Positions 1 to 13,000 of a stretch of DNA of 64,000 nt are shown piece by piece. Position numbers and translations under genes: made by a program. Below the pieces are notes generated by a model, which was not told the DNA's origin, made no database searches, and was given only the letters and a program-made list of their open reading frames with translations. The stretch is from Branchiostoma floridae. Lineage: Eukaryota > Chordata > Leptocardii > Amphioxiformes > Branchiostomatidae. The first letter of the stretch is position 1. Every line of letters begins with the position of its first letter. The DNA lies in assembly GCF_000003815.2 (NCBI RefSeq), contig NC_049990.1:20534015-20598014 (forward strand). The letters run 5' to 3'.

Positions 1-159
1 CTACGATGGCATAAGATAGTACTAAACTGGCCAAGGAGTGTAGTCAGCTAAGAGGTGTGCATTACATTTGCATGTAGCAAAACACACGCCTAAGCTAGCT
101 TCACTCCTCTACCAGCTTTTGATACTATCTTACGCTACCATAGGATCTGCTTGGAGATT
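1..159. repeat. Inverted-repeat element (MITE), cut by left edge
   Basis: The two halves are imperfect inverted copies around a short centre. The right arm contains GATACTATCTTACGCTACC and ends in GGATCTGCTTGGAGATTA. A related element at 49153-49349 has the same arm, and shorter relatives ending in CTCCAAGCAGA lie at 20320 and 43523. It sits in the 3' part of the STAG gene and has no coding capacity. Confidence 0.6.
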
Positions 160-328
160 AGGGAAATGACTGAGCCAGTGGTTACAACGGAGGATGGCAC
201 CCAGTCTACCTCCCAGCCAAATAACTCAAAAGAATGCTGTTGAATGAAACAAACTGGAGGTAAAACATTGTTAGTGGTGAAACATGAACTTGAACGGGAA
301 CAGAACCAAATTAGTAATGAGGCTTTAC

Positions 329-2861
329 TGCTAGTCCTTCTATTAATCCCCAGGCTTTGCTTCCGAGTTCGGCTACTGGATGATCGTCGTCTGCCTCTTC
401 CTCTGAGTGGGGTATCATCCACTGTGGGAATTATCAAGCGATCATATAAACTACACCTGATGGAGAGACGAAGTACTATATGCTTCGAAAATGTATCAAC
501 AAAAGTCTGTAAGGTTTTTTCTTTGTTCAATTTTGTTACAAGAAATATGTGGGAAGAAAAACTTTAACTTTGAACATTTTAGCAACCAACTAGAAAGTTG
601 AGCCATTGATGCATGATCTTGAGCTTCCAGAGACGATTTTTTATCAATAAATACTGAAGTCATAGAATCTCAAAAAATATCTACAATCAATTATGACTGG
701 TCCCTCATCTACATTCAAATGATGGTACTAGACAGATCTTTAACATATTTTTGGCAGAACAAACTTCGAGGTAATGTTCATGAATCAAAAGAATATGTTA
801 CACTACCTTCCAGGGATAGTTTCCTCTTGGCTGCCATTTCTGATGGACTCTTGCCTCCCTTCTTCCCATGGCCTCGGATGCCCCTAGCCCCGACGACCTT
901 CGACCCGTGCTCGCCCTCCAGTAGGCTGTTCCGGTAGGTGAGTAGTGGCAGCCACGGGTCGTCTATTTTGTTGATCATCCCTGGCCTCAGTTTGCTCTCC
1001 AGATAGTTTAAGCTACAGGGAGAGGAAAGTTTTCATCAGTCATTTTATACCAGACAAGTAGTAGCGCGTCTAGAACCCTGAGTTTGAACCCCAGCATTTA
1101 CACCTAAATTGTACACTACTGGAAACTTTTGTTAAGATGTTTAGCAAAGGATCCTGTGTTTGAGGAGAGCCAAACCTTAAGCCCATTAAAATAACACCAT
1201 ATTGATTATTAAAAGAGCCTTCCTGACTCTTACTCGTTGTATCTTAACAAATCCTTTTAAGTATGGTGCCTAAAGAAAGTACTAGGGTATAAGACATAAT
1301 GTATTAACTTCCAGCAATGGAATTCTTTTATTACTGCATCTATTTTTCCATGTAGCCAATGATTGATGCAGATATGAAAATCCCACTCATGAAAAAATCT
1401 TACTTGCCCATTGGGTAGAACATGTGCTTGCCTGATCTACAGTTTCACTTGCCCGTGACAATCGGGCTAGTGGACTTGTCCAAGTTTGATTATAGCTGAC
1501 ATGTGCTTCTATAGTACAAATAGAGCCAGGCACGGCGAGTGTGTACTTACATGGTCTTGCCATCCTGCTTCATGACTTTAGGACTGAACTTGTCCAAGTT
1601 TGATTATAGCTGACATGTGCTTCTATAGTACAAATAGATCCCAGCATGGCGAGTGTGTACTTACATGGTCTTGCCATCCTGCTTCATGACTTTAGGACTG
1701 AACTTGTCCTAGTTTGAATATAGCTGTAATGTACTTCTATGAAAGTACAAATAGAGCCAAGCACGGCGAGTGTGTACTTACATGGTCTTGCGATCCTGCT
1801 TCATGACTTTAGGACTGAACTCAGCCAGGATCTCTAGGAAGCTGAGGAACGGTGGTGGGCCTTCCGGGTCGTCGGGGTCATCTAGCGGGGTGATGGCAAA
1901 CACTATCCCCTCCCTGGGAAATAAGGGATGACAGAGTTAGGTTTGTACTAGATGGTTCACATGTCACGTCAAACATAGATGGAAAATACAACATACAGGG
2001 CTCAAAATACTTTTTTTCTGCACACCTGCACTGGTGCAGGTAACATTGAAAATTACCTCCGTCGTATCCATTGTCGTATCCACCAAACAAATTTTACCTG
2101 CACCACTCAGGAACCATTTCCTTCTATACTTTATAGGTGGTAGAGTCAATGAAGCTAATAACAATCCACATACACCTACACCATATGGCATTCATGTATA
2201 AAACCCAGTACATGGACCAGTGCAGGTTAGGTGCAAGTAGACACCAGAAATACCTGCACAGCTCCAATTTCACCTGCACAAACCTGCATATGCAGGTGGT
2301 ATGGAGGTGGTTGGAGACATAGACATAAGTATAAACAAAGAAGTACATAGAGTAGAAATTTGGCGGAAATTGTTCTACGACAACATGTTTGTAACTACAT
2401 TGTAAAAGAGACTGACTTGTGAATCTCTGCAACGGCCTGCCGTGTCTTGACTGGATCCAAACCAAAGGTCAGGGAGAATCGTCTCGCCAGCTCCTGGAAT
2501 TCAAGTTCAGATTTAAGTTTCATTTCATTAAACATACCAAAAATTATGAAAATTCGTTGTTCCCTTCTTGAGTTATCATCTTCAGAAGTTTTTGACAAAA
2601 ATGCCCCTGCTATCCCAAAATTAGACGCTAGGGGGACCAAACTTATGTCATTTCTTCCTGAGCACAAGAGCTACCTAATACTCAAAAATCGTGGCCATAG
2701 CTTGTTCAGAACACCGAGATAGCAAAACCGGAAGTTGCGCTGCAGTACCAAGGGGAGCCGCTAGGGGGCCCAAAATCTAATCATTTCCAGCTTTCATCAC
2801 ACACTACCAACACACCAAGTATGAAACCAATCCACCCAGCCGTTCTTGAGTTATTTTGTTT

Positions 2862-2892
<31 letters not shown>

Positions 2893-4066
2893 AACGCGGG
2901 GTAAAATATAACCTCCATGAAATCATTTCATGGAGGTAAAAAGCCCTCAGACAGCCAAACCTGCAACAATGTAGCAAAGCTTCTTTATTATATATGCTCT
3001 TACTTCCAATGTTAGTGGTAAAATTTACATTTACATGCTTTTTTTGTCCCCAGGTAACACGCATAAGGTGCATTCTGCCTTGCAAATGAGATTTTTTTGT
3101 CTACTGAATGACAATGTATAGTTGAGCAACATCTCTATGCCTATCCAGTTTTCTTATATGTAAAATACTTTTCACTGCCCCAAAAACCCTGCAAGCCTAT
3201 CTGCAATACCACACATAGAATATGTATTGTATGACCAAAAATGGTACTGTAAATATATTATGTCCCATAAGACAATTTACACATGATACTACTAAAAAGT
3301 CATGCTTGGTATTGCAATTTTAGATGTGAGATTTCATTTTCCTATAAGGCCACATCAAGTAAATTTTATGGATGACATCCTCTGCAGACTGCAAAAATAA
3401 TGAGATAGGGCGAAAAAAAAACAAGATGGGCAAAAAAAAACAAGATGGCAAATTTTCAAAATAGACGTTGTAACAAGACTTGAAGTGACAAAATATGGCA
3501 TCACAGCCAACAAGGCATTCATTCCTGTATTTAAGAAGTGCACCAATGTAGTTAAAGTGACACTAGTATGGTAGACTGGTATCATTAACCAAGTTGGCAA
3601 CTACACTCATAGCTTCCATAGTTCTGCCACTCTTACAACTATCTATCAAGTTTCACTTCTGCAACTACAGTCAATGCTACAGAGTCTCTAGTGTCAATTC
3701 TACATTCAGTGATTAGGTTACAACACAACCTTTACCCATTTTCGTCTATCCGGGCTTCCCTTAAGAAGAAAAAAATCTTGTTTTTTTTTTCTGAAATCAG
3801 GTGAAAATTAATGAGCGCGCGGATGTCATCCATAAAATTTACTTGCTGTGGCCTAAATTAAAGAAGTAAAAAAAGAGGGCATAAAAAAAGATAACCTTGA
3901 TAGACAGGAAAGGCTGTGAAGTCCTATCAAGCGGCTGTTGAGTTCCTTTCACTTCTCTGAAGAGCTGCGTGAGTGCAAGGTTGAGAGTTCTGGCGGTGTT
4001 GACTTTGTCCATCTCTCGAGCCTTGGACAGCGTCGTCTTGATGATATCACCATAGTCATTATAGTA
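329..4066 (-). CDS. STAG: STAG exons 23-27: C-terminal HEAT region and basic tail
   Basis: Exons are 3896-4066, 2417-2493, 1782-1913, 807-1012 and probably 329-421. The first four encode [48 protein letters not shown] and [14 protein letters not shown] followed by [17 protein letters not shown], all matching the conserved STAG C-terminal third. The residues after that turn Gly/Lys/Arg-rich, as in the disordered tail of the family. The last exon ([20 protein letters not shown]) has a good acceptor and the right phase, but its donor (A|GTAAAG) is a guess and similarity is low there. Exon 23 uses a weak donor, GTTATC. Confidence 0.85.
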
Positions 4067-7000
4067 CTGGAAAGCAGGATCAAATTGGCTTGAAATTAGT
4101 ATGAACAATCACAATTTAGAGGAAAAAAATCAACTGTAACTGCATATTGTTACGTTGCTAAGATTTTAACATCCACATGTACATTTGAATTAGTGACCAG
4201 ATGGGCCTTAGAAAAAGATGTTGTGTTTCCTGTTTTCCTACCATCCCTAGAAAAAACCTGCCAACCCTAGACTTTTTTTTTGGTTGGGCGGTGGAGTCGC
4301 ATCGCTTCCAGTTAGAATTTCTATTTAGCCTGCTTCCTATTGAACAATGCTTCGTGGGGATTTAATTTCGCGGTAGCAGGAAAAAGGACTTTTCGCGGTG
4401 GTTTCAAGTTCGCGTTAGCACCATGCACTGTAGTCTCTTACTGCCATGGAAAAATTTTCGCAGCGGTTTGTTCCATTTACATTAATCCATCGCAAAAGTT
4501 TCTGCATTTACAGTATCCATTATGCACAACATTCAAGTTTGACATTGAAAGACACTAAGTGTCCTCGTACATGTCAGTTTACTTTGTTCAACTGTATTGT
4601 AATATGTCACACCAGAGTTTTGGACTGCTAAAAAAAATTAAAAGAAAAAAAGATAATCTCTACCTACCGAACCTAATTTTTTCATCACTGAAACAAGAAA
4701 CACAACATTTTGTTCCCAGGCCTTGTTGGTTAATACCTACAATGTACAAGTCTTTTTGAACGAAGGACTAGTTTTTTATCATCTACAACATACATGATGT
4801 GTGCATTTTAAAGTGACCAGTTGCTGACAAATACTTACCCTCATGTAGTGTTTAAAGATGTCGGCAGCTGTTTTGATGCTGACCATGTTGTAGACCACCA
4901 GTTTGCAGTAGCCAGCCAGCAAGTTTCGCCTCTTGTGTAACGCCTCTATCTTATTGGCTTCATCCTCTTCATCATCTGTGATGTAAAGACAATGTGACTT
5001 ACTGGTTTAGTTTGATTCAAGACTAGCTATATGGCCCAAAATATAAAGAAATGGAGATGGGTAGTTGTACACCCTATATGCAATGTTTCCTAGATATAAA
5101 AAAAAATGACAAAAAAAGGATTTGGGACCATGTAGAAAATGATTATATCAGCAGGAGTTAACACATTTTGGCGCTTACCAGTTCAAGAGAATAAGAAGAG
5201 TGATGTAGAGTAGAGCAGTTTAGAATCATTTCCACAAAGTTTCTACAGTCAAACTTACAGAGTTTACATGAAGACTGGATTTAAAAAATGCCAGTGCGAG
5301 TCAGATACTCCACCAAAATAATTGAAAACTGGACCATTATTTTCAGTATTGCCCTTTCACAGGTTTTCATAAACAATTATGTCCAGGTTCAGTCTAGACC
5401 TGGACCTGATCCTCTGGACCTGAACAGTACCTGAACCTGAATTTTCTGTACCAGTACCCACCCCTATAAATGACACAAAGTTGCGTACCAGTAGCTTGGT
5501 GTTCTTCCTCTGGACCGACAAAAACCCGCTCTCCGAGCAAAGACGTCAGCCTGACTTCCGTCACGGGGTCCGTGTGGTGGATCAGGTTCTTCATGACGGG
5601 ATTGGCCGCCACTTGTCGTGCAAAGACCACCAGAATGTCCACGATGGACATGAATGCCTCCTCCTGAATGGTAGGGTCCACGTAACCTTCCACCAACTGG
5701 CTGCAGTACTCCAGAAACGTTTTGACACAACTGTTGATTGTCCTGATATCATTCTGGAAAAATACAATGAAAACATTCCTTCAGACATGTGCAATCAGAG
5801 ATGGCAGACTTCATACCCTTACCCATACTGCTTTGTGACCCTCTAACAAAACAAAACAGCACAGGGGATGTGGCTAGGTAGATCTACATCAGTCCATCTC
5901 TCAAAATTTCAAAGTCCACAACCTGTCATATACTACTGTTGATAGTTTTCACATAGTTCTACTAAAAACATTTCCTGGGCTCAACATGAATAAGAGATAC
6001 AATTCATTTGAAACCAGAATCCATATGTTATCATTGGAAGTACAGGGCTTGAAATACATTTAGGGGTCAGCTTGCAACTTCAAAAGTTACTTGCTTAGTA
6101 TATGAATTGGATTTTCTGCAAATTTGCCTTCTTTTGTACTACTCTTACCTCTTACAGAATAAGTTACAAGAAAAACATACACCTTACCTTGTCCGGATCA
6201 TGTTCATCCAGTCTGGAGAACCTCCACATGACGTCCATGTGAGCACAGGCAATGGAGCGGATTAGGATCTGGGAAGGAAAATACATTCTCACTAAATGGC
6301 AACACAGAAGCAATACAGGTAATGCAATACATCTCAGACACATTGTTAGATGTCTATAGGGAACAGGCACAATGAACAAGGCCTTACAAGGGACAGTGAA
6401 AACAACAAAAATATTTCAGGACAAAGCACTAAGTGATTATGGGATCAACAAAGACCTAATCCTTCCATAGGGATGCAAGATTCTTCCTGTCTGGTCTATT
6501 TTACTTAAGGCAATTATCATATAGCCATATGACATTGACCAACTTGAAGTCCAAATTTCATAATGGTCATGATGTAATAACATCACAGTGCCACAAAGTG
6601 GTGAATAATAAATCTCAAGTAATGAATAAATAATGTTGACCAATTAGAATGGGAGATACAAGGACAAAAGGAGAAATACAAATGTACTACACTTTGCTCA
6701 CTCGGTGGTTTTATTCGGTGGTAATAGCAAATGTCCAGGCATTATGACACCATATACACCTCGGGACGGGTCATTAAACCTTAATCAACACATAAAATCC
6801 ACTACAATTCAGAAGATACATGACCACTTGCTAAAAGGAAACCTCACCTCCTGTGGAATGTAGTTTTTATCGTTAGCTGCTTTGATGATGAAGATAAACT
6901 TCTCGAAGAGGTCGAATGGGGAGAGGTCGTGACATTTGTAGAACTCCATCAGTCTTTTCTGGGCAGACGTCACACTGAAGATGTCATCTTCATCTGCCTC

Positions 7001-10000
7001 ATCGCCCTGAGACAAAGGAGGAAAAGATGAAAGTGAATGAATGACAGATTAAATGAGTGATGATAAGCAACTAATTGGCTATAACAGTGTATGCTTTTAT
7101 CTTTATATCCTAGAATAAAGTATCCCCCCAATAAACTAGTTGCCATCAAGTACAGATGGAAAATCCTCATTCCATTATCCTTTGTTTGATTATACTGCTG
7201 CTGGGGTCCCTGACGCAGGGGTAGGCAGCAGTCGGCTAGTCAGCTTTAAACAACTCTCAATTGGAGCTAGGTTACAAAGGTTGGTTATGATAGGTAGTAC
7301 AGTATAATATAACCAGTATGCCTGCAAAGCTGATGTGTGACAACAAAGAGCATTTTTACCCTCTATACAGATTCAGTACTGTAACTGCATTTGAGTTGGC
7401 GGGGATGTGAGTTCAGGAAAAAGGAAGTAGGAAGAAAATGGAGGATTTGCGATGATTTTTAGTTTGCAGTTGAAAGAAAGGGGTAGATAGAAGGGCTGGG
7501 TATTGGTACAGCGTACCGGTACAAAACCGTTTTTTCTTATTGGACCGGTCCAGAAAAAACAGACCTGAAAAAAATAGATGGACCGGATGTTGGACCGATT
7601 AGAAAATTAACAGATTATTTTATCAGGCATTCACACGTTTTGGCGCTTGCAGGTGGAAGAAAATAACAAGAGTGAAATAGAGTAGTAATTTCTACCAAGT
7701 TTTACAGCCAATCGTACAGGTGCAGTTAGCGTTGTAGGATTTTAAAATGCCAGTGTAAGTCTAATACTCCACCAAACAGATTTCTTTGTAGTGAAATGGA
7801 CCATTGGTATGAGTCATACTGCATCAGGTCCAGGTTCAGGTCCAGACCTGGACCTGATCCTTTGGACCTGAACCGGACCTGGACCTGAATTTTCTGTACC
7901 GGTAGTGTACCCACCCCTAGTAGATAGGCAGAAGACATAACAAGTATTTTCAAGGTTACTTTAAGTTTGCGATAAAAATGTCAATGTAAAAACTGCAGAC
8001 ATAAAACCACTTGAAAATTTCTGCATTTACTGAAATCAATTTCAGTTTTCGACTCTATAAATACATGGGAAAAGAACTACTACAGTAAATGTAGAAAGTG
8101 GTACCTCTTGGAAGAACGTCTCCAGACTCTGCTTGAACTTCTGCACCAGGGCATCGAACAGACCGCCCCGAGACACCATGGCCTTGGTGTGGATGGGGTA
8201 GTCTTCACTACACAGCACCATCAACGACTTACTGCACTCCTCTAACACCTGCAAACATTCAACAGCTCAGATCTGCAATATGCAAGCTTAAAATTTTCAT
8301 GAGATTTCATCCTGTACTATCTATTTGTTGTGGGTGGGGGGGGGCAACTTGTAAAGGTGCCTATGCATCCTGCAGGGCTCGAAATACTGGGTGCATATGC
8401 ACCCAGGTGCACCCAAAATTGGAGCTGTGCACCCAATTATTTTCTGTGGGTGCACAGGGTGCACCCAAATATTTTCTTAGGTTTATATATGTAAAGATAT
8501 CAACGTATACTAGTATACAACATATTCTTGACATCTAGGTAGAAAGATGATGGAGATGTCTGTCATGGTACTTGTGTAAGAATTTGATAGCTTGTAACTA
8601 AGTTTTATCAATAAGTTATTACTTAAATTTAAGTGGTGCACCCAAAATTTTTTTTAGTGCACCCAATTTTTTAAGCTGGGTGCACCAGTGCACCTAATCC
8701 CAAAAATGAATTTTGAGCCCTGATCCTGTATACCTGTTTTAACCTCCCTTACATTGTGATTGTGATCAATTCAAAAAGGGTCACAAAACATCAGTGTTAT
8801 TAGTCTTTTAATAAACCTAGGTATTCCAACCAAAATTTCAAAAGTACAATACAATATTAGTTTTTACTGTTTCTGAAAGAGCTAATAAAGAGAATTAAAA
8901 TGCTTTTTAAATGAAGCAAATATCTTAAGCGGTTGCTGAGATATGGCTCCTTGAAGTTTCCAAAATCAGCCCTCCGAGACGGCCGGCCGCGCGATAAATT
9001 ACGAAAATTAACAAAATAGCTTTTTTAAGGGGTGATAAAAAGGTAAGTGAAGGCTGAAAAGCTTATTTTTATCTTATTTACTTGTAATATGCACTACTTG
9101 TAATATGCACTACATAGAAATATTCTACAGGATTCCAGACATTAATATCTTTTTATTATGTTTTTACACAGGGTCAAAGTATGCATTTTGCAACAAATTA
9201 CTCAGGTGGCAGCGTGACCTTTGACCCCTGGGGAAGGAAAATTCCTCCAAAGTTTACACACTTGTATCTCTTGACAGGAATGACCATGTCTTCCAATATT
9301 TCACATAAAACAGCACCCAGTGGTGTTCTTTCACACAATAACAGTCATGTTATCTGTACTTCATAAGAAAAGGAGTAAATTTGGGTATATATATACACAT
9401 TTTTGATTGCGTTCTATGGTATTTTGCGGGTGAGTATACTATACGGTGCACTGTGCTAGACCGAGTACCGGTACTTAATAGACTTTTACAATGTACAGCA
9501 TTATGTTATTTCCTATTACCAATCCTAGTCACATCCACAGAATGTCAACTATGGTAACTTCTTTAATAAGAAGGTCAACTTGGTCAAGGTCAAAGGTAAG
9601 ATTGCATGAACATCTCGCATTATTTGATGAGGCACAATGTTACACTGCATCATTAGCATAAGTTCACACTTGCACAATACATGACAGATGTTAGTACTAT
9701 AAGAAGAAGAGATAAAATAATGATAGATAGACAATGTAAACACTGAACTTATGATGACAAGGTAAACATTTTTCAAGGTCACGTACAGGCTATTTTCTGT
9801 AAATGTACATAGATTTCTTGGAATTTGGATGTGTTACTTCCCGATAATTCTTATAATCAGTAATTATCAACGGTATCATAGAAAGTACACAAAGTTTTGC
9901 ACAAAAAAACAGGCCTACTTATCATTTTCTGTGGCACTAACTGTTCTGTGCTTTCTTAACAAACTTAACACTTTTATTTAGTTAAATTGGCAGCACAACT

Positions 10001-13000
10001 AGTTAACTTGTCAACTTTACATTTGTCCTACACCATCCAATACATGCGTATCTCGCTCTACTTATTGGTACTACAACCTACATTCTTCAAGTTTTTTCTC
10101 TGCTAGTCTTTTATCAGCCACATCTGGGATTAGATAGAATATTCCTCCTAATAAACAATTAAACTTTTAGTTTTATTATTGTGTCTACCATGGTGATGAA
10201 CGATGATGGTCATCTTTCTGCGGCGAAGACGTCCTACCCAAGTACCACACCATCACTACGGTGATTTGTAGTTACAGTTCTTTTGTATGACGTAATAAAG
10301 TGGTTATAAAGAAAGAATCAGACTGACACATGCATGTAACTGAATTCTATATAATGCATCAAGAAGATTTGAAGTTAAAATAGATTAAGATTAGATAAAT
10401 TCCCAAAACCGGATGGAAGAAGGTAAGTCAGTAAGTGTCAATTTGCTTCTACACCATCTTCTACGACTGAACCTGGGTACCAAGTGGGCTTGTCTTGGAG
10501 GTCGCCATTACCAAACTGTAGAGACAAGAATATAATATTGCAGGTAAGTACTGCAGATTTATGATCTTTACTTAACAAAATAATCCAGACGTGCAAAGTC
10601 AAACAAAATGCCACATGGCACAAAGAGCACTAGCCTGAACAATCTGGTTGTAACAAACTTACTTCACAATGAAAATGAAAATGCCATAAGTATCTTTTTT
10701 AATTGGGCATAGCTTCCCCGGCTGACCTTAGAACAGGTGGCCACACAAGTGAAAAAATACACTTGGTATTTTGGACTCGGAACGAGGCAAGAAATGATTT
10801 GACGAATAATAACAATGTCATTGAAAATACCATTGATTTCTTATTTTGAAAAAAAATTGGGCATAGGTTCCCCGGCTGACCCCTAACCGGGGGCCACGGT
10901 TGCCTCAAGTTCAACAAGTAAAAAAATACACCATGGTATTTTGGACTTGGAACAAGGCAAGAAATGATTCACACAAATAATCATATTGAAAATGTCGTTA
11001 TTTATTTTGATTTTTAAAAAAATTGGGCATAGGTTCCCCGGCTGACCCCTAACCGGGGGCCACGGTTGCCCCTCAGTCACAAGTAAAAAAATACTCTGTG
11101 GTATTTTGGACTTGCAACTGAGGCAGAATGATTCACACAAATACTAACGGTATTGAAAATACCATAAATTATTTATTTCGAAAAATTTGGGCATAGGTTC
11201 CCCGGCTGACCCCTAACCGGGGGCCACGGTTGCCTCAAGTTCAACAAGTAAAAAAAATACACCATGGTATTTTGAACTTGGAACAAGGCAAGAAAATTTA
11301 TGATTCACAAGGCCAATTTCACATAACAAGAAAGAAAGAAATAGAATGATTAACAAATCTAAAACTGTAATGTTTTACATTGTCTCATGACTTAAAAACA
11401 TGGATAAAGACATGATTTTGCATTGCTAGCATTGTCTATAGACAAAAAAAATGGTCAAAACAAACAAAAACAAAGAAAACATTTTCTTCCTTGAGGACAC
11501 AAAAGTACCCCATCCCAAAACAAACCTACAATTTACAGACACTAAAAATTCATCAAAGTATTTTACCTGGAAATTCCTGCTCTATAGCGTCGAAAAGGAT
11601 CTGTTTGTGCCGCTTCAGTCACATAACTTCTATTTGTAAGAGGCACGCGGCCGAAGTTCGGCGCGTCAGGATCGCGCGGCCGGCCAAACACAGGGCGCTC
11701 GGGCCGACCTCGCCAGGAAAACAAGCTCCGCGATCCGCCGGCTTGCATGCAATAGACATCCCGATTACATCAAAACGTAGCCTATTTTTTTGTCGTCATT
11801 TGGACAGGGGTGACAACCGGCAAAAATAAAATTTTTGCGGAGATTTTTACAATTAAACATCGATCAATCACTTCAAGTGGAATTTTTACCGGCAAAAAAT
11901 AAAAGTTGACAACTGTCACCGGTATCATTTTAAAGCTCGTAATCTGCTCTTTGCAATGACACTACTTTCATTCTGCTGCGGTCTAAGACGGCGATGCGCA
12001 AGCGCCGTGAACGCAGCGTAGCGAGCTGGGGGAGGGGGGAGGTTTCGGGCCCGTGTTTTCCAACCCCGGCCGAGCGGCGCACGGCGCGCCGTTTTCATCG
12101 GCAAATATTTGGCGTTTTGGACATTTAACAGACCGAACAAACATATCACACGAAAGAGAAACTTATATGCTTTATTTTCATGGGTAAATATGCCTCTAGG
12201 AGTGAGTAGTTTTTGTGCCGCGAGTGTGAGAAGATGGTAAGAAATTTACCGATCGCCATGCGGCAGGACGTTTTCGCGGTAGCGTTGGAATACCTAATAA
12301 ACCTGAACACTTTGTTTGATAAAAAGGCCTTGTGATGGTTGGGTTCATTTAAACTGCACAAAGTTTAATAGAACACACACTTGAATAGTGGGTCAACATC
12401 TTTATGCCAGGCTAGCTATTCCAAATTTGGTAGGAGAAAGCTCAGCTGCTTGTAAGAGCCTTGACACTTGACACAGCTTCCACAAAGTGTACAAACCTCT
12501 TGTTCTGCATGTTTCTCTACTATATCCTGCATGTGCTTCAGGAGGAGATCCAAGTGCTGAAGAAGAAAATAAAACAGAACAAGGATTTGTAATTTTCAAT
12601 TGTTTCACTAGGAATAGACCAATCCTGAAAGAATGTCAATCACAACTAGAAGTTGAACCAAAAATAGTACATTAACAGGTGGTTCAACCAATGATGTCCA
12701 TCAAACTTTTCATTTGTAGTTCTGCGAGTGAGCATGGTTACACCATCGATCTGTTGCACTCAGCAAAATTATTCTCAAACCAATGACATCCAAATAGCAA
12801 AATATGATTGTTGAGAATATCTGTGGCTAATTGGTGGTGTGTACTAACCTTTTCAAGCCTACTGGTTGTGTATATATCCAGGTCAAAGTACTGAGGGATG
12901 CACAGCAAGTTGATGACCTTCTCCGCATCTACGGCATACTGTGTGGTAAGGAGGTAGTCAAAATATATCAATCGAAGTACATGAGGGACATGAGTTTTTG

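Noticed and set aside
5394-5696. 100-codon minus-strand frame as an independent small gene
   Set aside because: It is STAG exon 21 read through its donor into an intronic repeat.
11563-11748. 61-codon minus-strand frame in the CpG-rich segment as a gene
   Set aside because: No recognisable domain. Joining it to the exon-like stretch near 10440-10519 gives an early stop or needs an unsupported phase.
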